Shown: positions 24,548 to 34,436 of the stretch, piece by piece | How positions within the stretch are numbered: position 1 is the first letter of the stretch | How the letters are laid out: every line of letters begins with the position of its first letter | From: JAGOTP01 sp964582475 | GTDB taxonomy: Bacteria; Patescibacteriota; Patescibacteriia; 2-12-FULL-60-25 | DNA: 64,000 nt | Reading direction: 5' to 3' | Assembly: GCA_964582475.1 (NCBI GenBank) | Contig: CAZOQS010000003.1 | Span: forward strand, 62,001 to 126,000 | Notes under the pieces: generated by a model | What the model was told of the DNA's origin: nothing | Database searches by the model: none | What the model saw: the letters and a program-made list of their open reading frames with translations, nothing else | Program-made: the position numbers and the translations under genes

Positions 24548-27010
24548 TTAGCGGGTGGTACGACGTTTTACGGCCGGAGCCTTCACCGGCGTGGAAGTCG
24601 CCGTGGTCGAGGTCGTAGACGTTGCAATGATCGGAGCCACGGGGGTTAGCTGTGTAGCTCGCTTGCGTAAGACCTCTTTGAGCTGTGTTTGATAGACCGT
24701 TTCCTGAGGAGCGGCGGCGACCAAACGTTGCAACAAGAATGTCGCCTCATCCCAACGCTCGGCCTGAACCAGGGCCAAGGACAACTGCCACTGATAGTCT
24801 GACACGGTTGGGGCCGTTTGGACGAGATACTGGAGCACCGACACCGCTTTCTCAGGCGCCTGATTCCGACGATGCAGAAGCGCTAACGGCATGAGGAGCT
24901 CTGGTGAGGTTGGGTTTTGGCGAACGAGGGCTTCTAAGGTAGCGATCGCCTCGTTGGTTTTTCCGCCTTCAGCTTGCCAAGCCGCCTGCGCGTAGAGCGC
25001 GGGGAGATAATCGGACTTGCGACGGAGTGCTTCTGCGAGCGCTTCATCCGCTGCGCGCTTCGCCTGCGTTTCTCGCTCTAGCGCTTCTTCTTTCTCTCTC
25101 CCCTGTCCTTGTTCCACCCAACGGGCTTCTCGTGCCGCACGGGCCCGCTGAATGCCAAAGACGGCCAACGGGGAAGAAGGATCGGTCGGTCGCAGTTCGT
25201 CTAGCTTGGCAGCTAAGGCGAGCGCCGCGTCTTCTGCTTTAGGATCAGCCTCGGCGCGGAGACGAGCTACTTGAAGTGCGATTGAGACATGCTCTGGATC
25301 CCGTGGGTTGCGAGACATCGCAATACCGATCGCTTTATCCGCTCGATCAAGCCAAGCAAGGGCCTGGTCTGAGCGGGTGCGACTGAACAAAAGCGAGGCT
25401 TGCTCCACAGAGAGCTGCGCTTCTCGAGCAAAAGTAAAATCATCTGCACGATTCAAGCGTCGAGCGAGCGGCAAAGCGTAAGGTGCGGGCGAAACGAGAA
25501 GCTCCGCAGCCGCTGCACGCTGAAGTACAAAAACGGAGAGCCCTATGACACACAACGCACACGCGGTCACCGCTGCGCGCGTCGTCTTCGGATGTTCAGA
25601 CCAAGGAATGAAAACTTTCGCGGGTCCAAAGACACGGGCTGCTAAGAAACCAGCGGACAACGCCAGTGCAAGCACGGGGAACACGCTCATCGGGTGAAGA
25701 CTTGCGAACACCAACCCACTAACAAACAAAAGGGTGCACCACAGAAGCGGAAGGTCACGCGTGCGATGAACCGTTCGTAATGCGCGTGCAAGAAGCAGGA
25801 AACAAAAAGCGATGAAGAAAAAGGCTGGTAAAATCCCGTATTCCGTAAGGAACAGCGTTAGCGCGGAGGCAGCGCGGGGGAAGCGTAGATTCCAAAGCGG
25901 CGTTTGATTCAATTCAAGTGGACGCGCTTGATCGAACGCGGAGATCCAAGCCCCGGGCCCAGCCCCAAACAGAGGAGCTTGCTGCAGCGTCTCACCTACA
26001 ACCTTCCAGCTGACGCGCTGGTTAGGAAGTAACTGACTGAGCGATTCGAGCCGCAATACCCGACGCACCTCGGAGAGTTGTGTCGGTAGAGCCGTTCCAC
26101 GAGAAACCTGTACGAGACCAAACAGCGAACAAGCGATGGCGAGAAGAGAGACAAAACTCGCAAGTGTGAGTCGTCGCTGCTTTGTCCCTACGAGTGCGGC
26201 AACCGCTCCCAACAAAACAATCACCCAACTCCAACCAAGCTGAACGACAAGACCGAGTCCAAGCAAACCAACGAGCGCGAGTGTCAGGAGCGCATGACTG
26301 AGCTGATACCCAACCAGACGCTTCCAAGTTAACGGCGCTTCAATGATTGCGCGGGTTGTAAGTAAAGCCAAACCTCCCACTACCAGCACCGGGATGAACA
26401 TGAGTAGATCCAGCAACGGCGCCACTGAAAAGACGGTTGCCTGAGTAGGCGCCGTTCCATTCTGTGCGTGTGCTAAAAGCGCTCCACCGATCGCCATACA
26501 CGTACCAACCACCCAAGAACGGAGGAGGAATCGGCCCGCCTGAGGCGCACGCTGCACCGCGTCACGCACCGCGACGACAAGCCATAACCCTACTACGATA
26601 ACAAGAAAAGAGGAGGCGATCTGCGTTCCGTTTCCAAGCAAAGAAATAGCTGGATGCGCGGAGAAGAGCCAGGATCCAGCGGCCGCGACTCCCAAAACGG
26701 CAACCCATAGCGAAAACATCGACCAGCGACGCGGCTCGGGAGGAATCTCTTCTAACGCCAAACTACCCAACACGGAGTAGGCTCCACGCAGGACAAACCA
26801 GGCACACATACACGCAACTCCCAGCAACGCTTTTGGGAGCTCCAGCGCATCAAACCAGTATGGGATCGCGAACCAGGGCAAGATAAAAACGAATGCAGCG
26901 AGCAGCCACTCCATCCAGCGTGCGATGTTCGTTCGCCAAATGGTTCGCCAAACAGGGGGCAAACGCCGAGGAAACGACTGCGAAAAAAGAGCGATCACAT
27001 GACGCGTCAT
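24548..27010 (-). CDS. O-antigen-ligase-like membrane protein with C-terminal TPR repeats
   Basis: An 820-residue protein. About 12 membrane helices fill the first ~490 residues. The region PLFGAGPGAWISAFDQARP...SALTLFLTEYGILPAFFF (about 340-400) matches the periplasmic loop and following helix of Wzy_C/O-antigen-ligase family proteins. The C-terminal ~300 residues are helical TPR-type repeats (e.g. NEAIATLEALVRQNPTSPELLMPLALLHRR). Such fusions link membrane glycan or protein-glycosylation ligases to a protein-binding platform. The exact polymer substrate is unknown. It lies directly downstream of a large surface-protein gene. Confidence 0.75.
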   Translation of the reverse strand: MTRHVIALFSQSFPRRLPPVWRTIWRTNIARWMEWLLAAFVFILPWFAIPYWFDALELPKALLGVACMCAWFVLRGAYSVLGSLALEEIPPEPRRWSMFSLWVAVLGVAAAGSWLFSAHPAISLLGNGTQIASSFLVIVVGLWLVVAVRDAVQRAPQAGRFLLRSWVVGTCMAIGGALLAHAQNGTAPTQATVFSVAPLLDLLMFIPVLVVGGLALLTTRAIIEAPLTWKRLVGYQLSHALLTLALVGLLGLGLVVQLGWSWVIVLLGAVAALVGTKQRRLTLASFVSLLAIACSLFGLVQVSRGTALPTQLSEVRRVLRLESLSQLLPNQRVSWKVVGETLQQAPLFGAGPGAWISAFDQARPLELNQTPLWNLRFPRAASALTLFLTEYGILPAFFFIAFCFLLLARALRTVHRTRDLPLLWCTLLFVSGLVFASLHPMSVFPVLALALSAGFLAARVFGPAKVFIPWSEHPKTTRAAVTACALCVIGLSVFVLQRAAAAELLVSPAPYALPLARRLNRADDFTFAREAQLSVEQASLLFSRTRSDQALAWLDRADKAIGIAMSRNPRDPEHVSIALQVARLRAEADPKAEDAALALAAKLDELRPTDPSSPLAVFGIQRARAAREARWVEQGQGREKEEALERETQAKRAADEALAEALRRKSDYLPALYAQAAWQAEGGKTNEAIATLEALVRQNPTSPELLMPLALLHRRNQAPEKAVSVLQYLVQTAPTVSDYQWQLSLALVQAERWDEATFLLQRLVAAAPQETVYQTQLKEVLRKRATQLTPVAPIIATSTTSTTATSTPVKAPAVKRRTTR

Positions 27011-27031
27011 GTGCCCAGTATATCACGAGGA

Positions 27032-29905
27032 TCAAACAACTGGCTCGGGAACGATAATTGGTTCAGGTGCGGGCGTCGGCTCGACGACGGGGACTTCTAC
27101 AACGACCGGCGCTTCGATCACGACTGGCACGTCTTCAACCGGATCAGGTGTAGGCACCACCGGCTCTTCCGTCTCTGGTTCTGTTGTAGGTGGAACTTCT
27201 GGCACGATAACTGGTTCAACGACAGGCTCAGTCACTGGTTCAGTTGATGTAGGTGTAATCACCTCCTCCTCTTCTTCGGGTGGCGTCACGGGCGTTGTCG
27301 TTGCTGGATCCGTCGTCACGGTAGATGACGTGACATCTGGCAACGTCTCTGTCTCGGTCTGAACTTGGGGCGTTTGGATTTGTCCGGTTGGCCAAACAGG
27401 CTGACCCGTATAGATATCCCACTGCGCTGTCTCTTCATTAGACAAGAAGAGCTGACCATCCGCCGGGCGCATCTCTTCGGCGCGCCAGCTAAACGTTACG
27501 TCGTGTGGGAGGGCGTTCTCTAACGTAATCTCAAATCCGCGATCGGTGGAATTATCCGTCCACCACTGACCAATGATCTTTCCGTATGGTGTCACCTGAA
27601 CAAGTGGGAACGTACCCAACGATGGGTGTGTCACTTTCACTTTGAAAGCTCCGGCCAAGATACGTGCAACGCCTTGGTAGGACTTCGGTGCGTTCAAAAC
27701 AACTGTCGTTCCAGCATTCAGTTTCGCTTCAGCGTCTACCTTCGCTAACGATGAACCGCCCCACCAACCCGCGTTCACAAAGACTTCGATCTTTCCAACC
27801 GTCTTCGCGTCATACGCTTCTAAGGCATACCCCACAATTGGACCCGCTTGCAGCGCTTTCACCGCAACTCCTGGCATACTTGAAGGCGTGAGTGGATCAC
27901 CCACCGCGATCGAGCCAGCTAAGCCCGAGACACGCGTTGGCACGCGACCTGCTAAGGCGATTGGGTAAGTATCAGGCGCAGGAGCACCCGCTACGAACGC
28001 AGGACGCGTCGATACGATTCCAACCGGCACATCGCCTGCTTTTGCCGAGCGCTGCACATGGAACTGACCACGCTGGTTCAGCATCACGACATCTCCTGGC
28101 TCAAGCGCATCCGGTGAATAATAGCGCTCTGCGAAATCGTAGGACGTGTTTGCTTGCCATCCATCAGCATTGGTTGCGATGTAGGTGGAAGAAGCGGGAC
28201 CCGTATCATCTAAGAAAACATACTTGTCTGACTGCGCACCTGAACGCGTCGCTGGGAAAAAGCGTCCTCCCAAGAATAAATCGTTCGCCACCTGCATCGA
28301 ACCTGTTTCATCGACCGACCACAAGGTCGACGTTCCCATCGCGAGACTGAAGGCGGACTGACCCTGACCAAGACTCTTCGTAAACAGGGTGAAGTCTTTC
28401 TTCAGAGACTGAATACCGTCCCAGACACTGCCACGCCAAGTCACGCCCCAGGAGTCCGCGTTCGGGGCTTCGGCAGTAGCCACACGCGCTGAGTTGAGCA
28501 CGAGATCGCCCTGTGCGATCGCATTCTCTCCATCTGTCTGCAAAAAAGAACTCGCATCATACCCAACCTTCACAAAGACTTCGATCGTGCTCGTTGTGTT
28601 CGCCGCTTGAAGAGCGTAGCCCACAATCTGACCCGGAGCCGTCGCCTTCATCGCCACCCCTGGAATCGGTGAAGAGGTCAGCGCGTCTCCAATCGCAATC
28701 GCTCCATTTAATGCCGATACCTTCGTTGGCACACGACCAGCTAAAGCGATGGATGAACCACCGTTATCTCCCAATAAGAATCCTGGGCGTGTTGAAACGA
28801 TCCCAATCACTTGAGAGTCATACGCAATTCCCGGGCTTCGCTTCACGAACAATGGATTCTCTGGATCAACCGCTACTAAATCTCCCGGCTCCACCTCACC
28901 ACTCGCCGTATACTGTTCCGCCAAGTCGAAGGCACTTGCGTTAATCGTACCATCCGCAACGATACTCGCTCCCGCAATCGTGCTACAGGTGCCGACCGTA
29001 TCGATATCATCTAAACAAATACCATTCTTCGTACCACCCGAATATCGGATCAAGGCTTGAAATTGGTCTGCTCCGCTTATACTAGAAGCAGTAAACCCTC
29101 GACCTACCAGCAATGTGCTTATATGCGCGCCCCAGGCGTTCGCGTCAATAGACCCATTATCCACATTCACCGCCGCACCAGCGTTGCTTATGGTTGAATA
29201 GAACGATTGCGCCTGAATTCTCCCATCGTTTCGAATAGTAACAGGAGCAGAACCTCCTGGTGTCAGGAAACGTGCAATATAATCATTTGTCAGATCTGCT
29301 CCAGCCGTCCTCACATCAAGAGCGCTTCGCTCCGATAGACTCGTACCTGTGTCTGTACGATAGATACCAAACAAAGCTGTCTGTGTCAGCCCCGTTCCAG
29401 AGGCAGACATTCCCTGCAACTGCGCTGCATTAAAAGCTTGCGGAACTGCTCCGATGCGTTTACGTGGAGTCATTTCACCATCAGATTCAACCGTCACTCC
29501 GATATATAGGCTGTCTGAGTTCCAATTCGTAATCCCCGACAATGGATTTTGCCACTGGCCCGCTGCCGACACATCTCCCAACATGACCGTGAAGAGACCA
29601 TTACTCACCGTCACTGGAATTTTCGTTGGCAGACCCGTTGTCCCCGTCGCGACCCAAAGAGGCGTCCCCCCTGACGCATCGCTATAAATTGCAATCCCCA
29701 TCTGATAGGTCCCGTCCGCAACAACGGTGCCACTCGCATCCATAAGCTTCCCTTGATAATTGATCTGCTGGTTGATCGCACCAGACGAAGGGGAGCCGAC
29801 CGGGGGAGGACCCGCAAATACAGCGCGAGGCATCCCTCCGGAGAAAAGGATTCCGAGGAGAAGAAATGACCCAAGAATGAGCCATGAGCGTAAGGAGCGT
29901 ACCAT
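27032..29905 (-). CDS. Large secreted surface protein with two autoproteolysis-like (peptidase G2-like) modules
   Basis: A 957-residue protein with a signal peptide (about 1-31, ending AVFA). An N-terminal region (INYQGKLMDASGTVVADGTYQM...) seen in many secreted CPR proteins follows. Two homologous ~120-residue modules start with AFDLAEQY...EPGDLVAVD and SYDFAERY...EPGDVVMLN; each continues with IGIVSTRP, ALAGRVP and VGYALxA. This pattern resembles the intramolecular-chaperone self-cleaving domain of phage tail spikes (peptidase G2 type). A Val/Pro/Glu/Thr-rich tail of ~120 residues ends the protein. It is likely displayed on the cell surface; self-cleavage is inference. Palindromes overlap its promoter. 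Confidence 0.75.
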   Translation of the reverse strand: MVRSLRSWLILGSFLLLGILFSGGMPRAVFAGPPPVGSPSSGAINQQINYQGKLMDASGTVVADGTYQMGIAIYSDASGGTPLWVATGTTGLPTKIPVTVSNGLFTVMLGDVSAAGQWQNPLSGITNWNSDSLYIGVTVESDGEMTPRKRIGAVPQAFNAAQLQGMSASGTGLTQTALFGIYRTDTGTSLSERSALDVRTAGADLTNDYIARFLTPGGSAPVTIRNDGRIQAQSFYSTISNAGAAVNVDNGSIDANAWGAHISTLLVGRGFTASSISGADQFQALIRYSGGTKNGICLDDIDTVGTCSTIAGASIVADGTINASAFDLAEQYTASGEVEPGDLVAVDPENPLFVKRSPGIAYDSQVIGIVSTRPGFLLGDNGGSSIALAGRVPTKVSALNGAIAIGDALTSSPIPGVAMKATAPGQIVGYALQAANTTSTIEVFVKVGYDASSFLQTDGENAIAQGDLVLNSARVATAEAPNADSWGVTWRGSVWDGIQSLKKDFTLFTKSLGQGQSAFSLAMGTSTLWSVDETGSMQVANDLFLGGRFFPATRSGAQSDKYVFLDDTGPASSTYIATNADGWQANTSYDFAERYYSPDALEPGDVVMLNQRGQFHVQRSAKAGDVPVGIVSTRPAFVAGAPAPDTYPIALAGRVPTRVSGLAGSIAVGDPLTPSSMPGVAVKALQAGPIVGYALEAYDAKTVGKIEVFVNAGWWGGSSLAKVDAEAKLNAGTTVVLNAPKSYQGVARILAGAFKVKVTHPSLGTFPLVQVTPYGKIIGQWWTDNSTDRGFEITLENALPHDVTFSWRAEEMRPADGQLFLSNEETAQWDIYTGQPVWPTGQIQTPQVQTETETLPDVTSSTVTTDPATTTPVTPPEEEEEVITPTSTEPVTEPVVEPVIVPEVPPTTEPETEEPVVPTPDPVEDVPVVIEAPVVVEVPVVEPTPAPEPIIVPEPVV

Positions 29906-29973
29906 CCACTGGATTGTAGCCTTGTTTGCTCTGAATCATTATTTTGGCTGTGTTGAGCTAACAAACCTCTTTG

Positions 29974-30033
29974 TACACATGTGTATAAACTGTGCTATCC
30001 GCACATATCTACATGTGCATAATCTGAGTACAA
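29974..30033 (-). promoter_or_regulatory. Promoter with two palindromes upstream of the large surface-protein gene
   Basis: On the minus strand TTGTAC (30033-30028) and TAGATA (30011-30006) are spaced 16 bp. The inverted repeat GCACAT-ATCTAC-ATGTGC (30001-30018) is centred on the -10 box. A second perfect palindrome, TACACATGTGTA, lies at 29974-29985. Paired operators for a repressor are a reasonable reading. Confidence 0.5.
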
Positions 30034-30043
30034 GTTGTGTGTA

Positions 30044-33000
30044 TTATTTTGCGACTGCACCAGCACGCTTCAGCTCGAACCGATGATCAATATACGTGTC
30101 GGCCGCCTTCGTGAGGTCCAAGTCCGCCGAGAGGTAGCGTTCGTAGCCGGGTTTTTCGGCGGTCAGATAGTAATGGCCCTTCGCGGCGAAGAAGCCATAC
30201 GTTCCATCCTTACTCGTGATCTGCGTCTCGAGCAGTTTATTGAATTTCTTATCAAAGACGCGGACCACTGTTTTTTCAAGTGGTTTCTTCCCTTCTGCAT
30301 CGTACACAATTCCCCAACGCTTCGGCGCAGGTGGCACTGCCAAACGGCGGAATAGGGCGTAGCTCGCGACCTGAAGCAGGGCAAACCCCGCCATGAACAC
30401 TGTCGGGCTAATCACGACCGCCGCAAAACCTACAAAGATCCCACCCATTCCAAGAAGTGATTGTGCCTTACGCCAGTAACGCTTACGAAGAATCGCCTTG
30501 GGCGTCTCCTCCTTTACCCGTGGATCGACAGGGATGTTCGGCGAGATCGTTACCGGTCCCGTCACCTTGATCTCTTCTCCGTGATACAAGTCCGTAAAAT
30601 CAACGTCCATTCGCTCATCTTTTAGATAGGTCGTCGGAAATTGATAGCCTGGCTTTTGGATTTGAATCGTATAGGAGCCAGCGGGAACAAAGAACGAGAA
30701 GCGTCCTTGCGCATCCGTAATCCGCGTCTGAAGCGCAAAGGCTGTACCCGCTTTCATCAGGCGCACAATCGCCAACTCAATTGGCTGTTTAGACAAGGAG
30801 TTATACACCACCCCCCACGACTGACGCTTGCGACGACGAATCAACAAGAGCGGCTGGGTGAACAAGAAGCGAAGATAGTTCAACAAGTTGAAGCCCGTAA
30901 CCGCAGCGGTTGTGGTTCCAACTGTCGCGACAACCACCGCTGGTGCAACGACGTTCTGAGTCACCTGTTGAACTTCTGGGCTACGTACCGTCTCTAATCC
31001 GATCTGAGCAACAAACGCGACCTCTGAACCAAGCGAGTTTAAATTCTCCAGGAGGGAGGCGTTTGGATCCACCAACTCGGACCACGAACGGATCGTACGA
31101 CGAAGCTGAATATCCTGTACCAGAATCCCTGTCTCTACGGAAACGTCACGCTCATAGGTACGAAATCCCTCTCGTAGAACGCGTAATCGGTAGCGCCCAT
31201 TCGGTAGTATTTCTGCATACCGACCACGCTCATCTGCTTGAATTCGCGCGATCGTGGCGCCCGATCCAGGCATGATCACCTCAATAACCGCTGCCGAAAC
31301 AGGAACAGCGCGCGCCTGCTCGCTAATATCAACGACTCGGGCTAAGGACTGAATACGAAATGGGAAACGGCCTGACCACGCCTGGCCATCCGTTGCAATC
31401 GCCTGGATCTGCACGAACTGCGTCTCACCCGCCGCCGCGTCAAAGGTAAAATCTGAAACGTAGGCGCCCTGTGCTTCACGGTAAGCAAACTGATAAATAG
31501 AACCATTACTCGCCAAAATCTGTGCCTGACGAAGCGACGCTGTCACTCCCGCAATCGGCAACCGAATCTGCACCGCGCGTCCGGCAAGCGCTGAGCGCAC
31601 TCCGGACCGATCAGGTGTCGCTGGCACCGTACTCGATAAGAAAAACTCTGGGGCCAGCTCAAACGCTGAGTCCGCTCCCTCCGGTAAGAGTGGAGAGGTA
31701 GGTACCGACGTCGTACTAGTAGATGCCCCTGGTTCAACGGCCGTGACCACTGTGGTCGTAGCTCCTCCGCTCCCGCCGTCTATGCCGCCATCTGTTGTTC
31801 CCGCACCTGGGGGGAGCGGACGTAAAATGGGTGGCAACACCACATCAACTTCAACGTCCGGTCCGCCTCCGATCGGCCGAGGTACCAGTACTGCCGCACC
31901 ATCATCACTCGTCACATCAGACTCTCCATCTGTTTCCGGTTCTGGGATAGGCACAATTACGGCCGCAGGAATCACTACAGACGTAATTGATCCGCTCGAA
32001 CGATTTCCAAAAAGATCTTGTGCGACTGCTCGATACATCACTGTTCCTGCGCCCGCCGGAGGAACGTCTGTACAGCGCTCTCCCTCTGTTGCACATACAA
32101 ACGTCTCACCCCCGGCTAAATCAGCCGCGTAGCGCGTGATGATCACGTTCTTCAGATCTGCATCCGGGGGATTCGTCCAACGGAGATCAACGATTCCCGA
32201 AGCAGTTGTATACGTCCCGCGAAAGTTGAGAACATTTGATGGAGGGGTCGTGTCATTCGCTGTCAGAAATCCTGGACCATCGACCACAACAGGCTCACGT
32301 GCCGGTGCCGTTGCAACGACTTGAAAGGGATAGAATGTTGCCGGAGTCAGGCCGATAATGGTCACCGTGTGACTTCTTCCAAAGACCGTATCGGGAGCGG
32401 ATCCGATGCTCGGAGCACTTCCATATCGAATCTCTCCATAGGTATCCACGCTCGTGCTCCAACGAATGACCGCCTTCTGATCATCAACATACAAAACTTC
32501 GATCCCAGAAATCGTCAGCTCCGAAGCTACGAGTACTGCTGTCGTTCGAAACGTAAAATTTGAACTTAGACTTGTGTTTCCGCTCGCATCCTTGGCACTT
32601 ACACGAAGGTGATAGTTCGTATCCGGCGAAAGGGATTCCAATAAAAATTCATGACTTGTGCGACGATCTGCGCGACTTCGCGATCCAAGCGTGTAACTGC
32701 CGGCAGAACTTCCATATTCAAGATAGGCATCAGCCGCTTCATCCGTCGTCCATCGAATCATCGCGCTCGAAGTCGTGATCATTTCTGCTCGTAGAGCACT
32801 GATAACTGGTCCTGCCCCATCATACAAAGGCGGACCTACATCTGGAGCTGGGCTACCGCCCCCTATCGGGCCCGTCGCCCCTCCTCCTCCGCTCGTCGCA
32901 GGTACGGTCGCCGACACATTCAACCCACTGATACCCATAATTAAAACATAGCCGCTGCCTGAGTCGCCGAACGGACCACCGACGTACACCTGATGCATTC

Positions 33001-33475
33001 CAGTTGTTGGGGGAGTTATCACGGTATCAACGCCACCCGCCCACACACCGATCTTCAAAACGATCCGATCACCCGCTGGGACCGTACCCAAGACCGCATC
33101 GATGGGTGGTCTTATAGCTAACCCACCATCTAAAAACGGTTCCACCTCTGCTGACCAGATCCCCATACCGCTCATAGCTGCGATTGTCACTGAATTCTCC
33201 AATCCGGTTACCGGACCATAGGTCAACTCGAGATCGGAAAAATCAATCGACGTGAGGTCGAAACCTGAAGCGAACTGAATGTGAATATCGTCAGATGGTG
33301 CGTTCACCCCGCCCGGGGTGGTGAAAGCGACGGCTACATCCGTCGACGTCGCAATTGTTTGACGTGTTAGAGTCACTGAAACATTCTCGAGTGGAGCCGC
33401 CTGCACCGACCCAGTACTAAGCGCCCCTAGGACAAGTCCTAGTGCAAGTGAAAGAAAAGAGCGCAAACGGAACAT
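30044..33475 (-). CDS. Large secreted multidomain protein with Fn3-like and carboxypeptidase-regulatory-like domains
   Basis: A 1143-residue protein with a signal peptide (about 1-27, ending VQA). Fibronectin-III-like units are visible (VISALRAEMITTSSAMIRWTTDE... and ISGIEVLYVDDQKAVIRWST..., about 225-430). A Pro/Gly/Asp-rich linker follows, then carboxypeptidase-regulatory-like beta domains (RIQADERGRYAEILPNGRYRLRV; GVVYNSLSKQPIELAIVRL...; GIVYDAEGKKPLEKTVVRV...). Hydrophobic segments near 865-900 and 1035-1070 suggest membrane anchoring between them. It is probably a surface adhesin or scaffold. It is the third gene of a tight operon with the two genes upstream (3-bp gap). Confidence 0.75.
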   Translation of the reverse strand: MFRLRSFLSLALGLVLGALSTGSVQAAPLENVSVTLTRQTIATSTDVAVAFTTPGGVNAPSDDIHIQFASGFDLTSIDFSDLELTYGPVTGLENSVTIAAMSGMGIWSAEVEPFLDGGLAIRPPIDAVLGTVPAGDRIVLKIGVWAGGVDTVITPPTTGMHQVYVGGPFGDSGSGYVLIMGISGLNVSATVPATSGGGGATGPIGGGSPAPDVGPPLYDGAGPVISALRAEMITTSSAMIRWTTDEAADAYLEYGSSAGSYTLGSRSRADRRTSHEFLLESLSPDTNYHLRVSAKDASGNTSLSSNFTFRTTAVLVASELTISGIEVLYVDDQKAVIRWSTSVDTYGEIRYGSAPSIGSAPDTVFGRSHTVTIIGLTPATFYPFQVVATAPAREPVVVDGPGFLTANDTTPPSNVLNFRGTYTTASGIVDLRWTNPPDADLKNVIITRYAADLAGGETFVCATEGERCTDVPPAGAGTVMYRAVAQDLFGNRSSGSITSVVIPAAVIVPIPEPETDGESDVTSDDGAAVLVPRPIGGGPDVEVDVVLPPILRPLPPGAGTTDGGIDGGSGGATTTVVTAVEPGASTSTTSVPTSPLLPEGADSAFELAPEFFLSSTVPATPDRSGVRSALAGRAVQIRLPIAGVTASLRQAQILASNGSIYQFAYREAQGAYVSDFTFDAAAGETQFVQIQAIATDGQAWSGRFPFRIQSLARVVDISEQARAVPVSAAVIEVIMPGSGATIARIQADERGRYAEILPNGRYRLRVLREGFRTYERDVSVETGILVQDIQLRRTIRSWSELVDPNASLLENLNSLGSEVAFVAQIGLETVRSPEVQQVTQNVVAPAVVVATVGTTTAAVTGFNLLNYLRFLFTQPLLLIRRRKRQSWGVVYNSLSKQPIELAIVRLMKAGTAFALQTRITDAQGRFSFFVPAGSYTIQIQKPGYQFPTTYLKDERMDVDFTDLYHGEEIKVTGPVTISPNIPVDPRVKEETPKAILRKRYWRKAQSLLGMGGIFVGFAAVVISPTVFMAGFALLQVASYALFRRLAVPPAPKRWGIVYDAEGKKPLEKTVVRVFDKKFNKLLETQITSKDGTYGFFAAKGHYYLTAEKPGYERYLSADLDLTKAADTYIDHRFELKRAGAVAK

Positions 33476-33478
33476 AGT

Positions 33479-34435
33479 TTACGGACGCTGCGTTTGCAGC
33501 GCTTTTATCAAATAGCTTCGATACAGCCGGAACGCGACTATGAGTAACAGAAGAAGAAGCGCTCCAGACCCAATGACGCGCCAAGGGAGAACTACCATTC
33601 GAAGTGGCTCTGTCTGAGGCAATCCATCCACTCCCTCCAGAGTGATCTCATATCGACCCAGTCCGAACGCAGCCAGCTCATTCTTTAACTTCCCCCATCC
33701 GCTAGACGATGCCTCTTCACCGAATAAAACCTCAAACGTGCGCTCGCTCGCCGGTAAAATACGGGCGTTAAGTGGATTCATCGGCACTCGACTTACGACA
33801 CCCCCGAACATATTCCGCACGACCAACTCTCCCCTTGGGGTAGTATGCGTACGTCCAACGTTCTTGAGCGTGAGCTGAACCGTTCCACTCAACGAGGACT
33901 GCGTTCCGGCTTCAAGCAAACGCCAATCTGAAATAGCAAGCTCCGCCTGCGTAGCATCACCCACTGTAAGTAAAATGAGCGCTCCAATTTTAGAACGCAA
34001 ACCCACCGTTCCAGCTACCGCTTCTGCAAGCGGACGCGCAGAAAAAAAGACCGCTTCATACGCCCCTCCCATTGGCGCCTCCGAGGGAACTCGGATTTGA
34101 ATGGTCACATTTTGCTTTTCTCCTGGCTGAAGTCCTCCCGTAACCCCTCCGACAAATGTCCAGCTCGGCAGCCCACTTGTATCTTCAGGCGAAAGAAATT
34201 GCTGCTGACCACCCGTTCCCAGCGGAATAAATTTTTGAATCGTCGATTCGATACGCACTGGCTCCGATTCATCATTCAATAAACTTACAACAACGGTCTT
34301 TGTTTCACCTGGGTTCGCTTGCACTTCTAGGATCGAAGGGGCTAAAGAGAGCGCTTGGACCGATGAAGCCAGTCCGAGACTTAACCCAAGTGCAAAGATC
34401 ATGCCAACAAACAATCGAAAGGGCGAACGATTCAT
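33479..34435 (-). CDS. Secreted, membrane-anchored DUF916-like protein
   Basis: A 318-residue protein with a signal peptide (ending VQA, about 28). A beta-rich region carries the pattern APSILEVQANPGETKTVVVSLLNDES (about 31-56), as in DUF916/WxL-associated and chaperone-like surface proteins. Near the C-terminus a membrane helix (VIGSGALLLLLLIVAFRLY) is followed by a short basic tail. It probably faces outward and handles or anchors surface proteins encoded next to it; 1 bp and 3 bp gaps link it to its neighbours. Confidence 0.7.
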   Translation of the reverse strand: MNRSPFRLFVGMIFALGLSLGLASSVQALSLAPSILEVQANPGETKTVVVSLLNDESEPVRIESTIQKFIPLGTGGQQQFLSPEDTSGLPSWTFVGGVTGGLQPGEKQNVTIQIRVPSEAPMGGAYEAVFFSARPLAEAVAGTVGLRSKIGALILLTVGDATQAELAISDWRLLEAGTQSSLSGTVQLTLKNVGRTHTTPRGELVVRNMFGGVVSRVPMNPLNARILPASERTFEVLFGEEASSSGWGKLKNELAAFGLGRYEITLEGVDGLPQTEPLRMVVLPWRVIGSGALLLLLLIVAFRLYRSYLIKALQTQRP

Positions 34436-34436
34436 A

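Noticed and set aside
27009..27362. Plus-strand Ser/Gly/Thr-rich reading frame
   Set aside because: It is the complement of the Val/Pro/Glu/Thr-rich tail of the large surface protein; low complexity opens the opposite frame.
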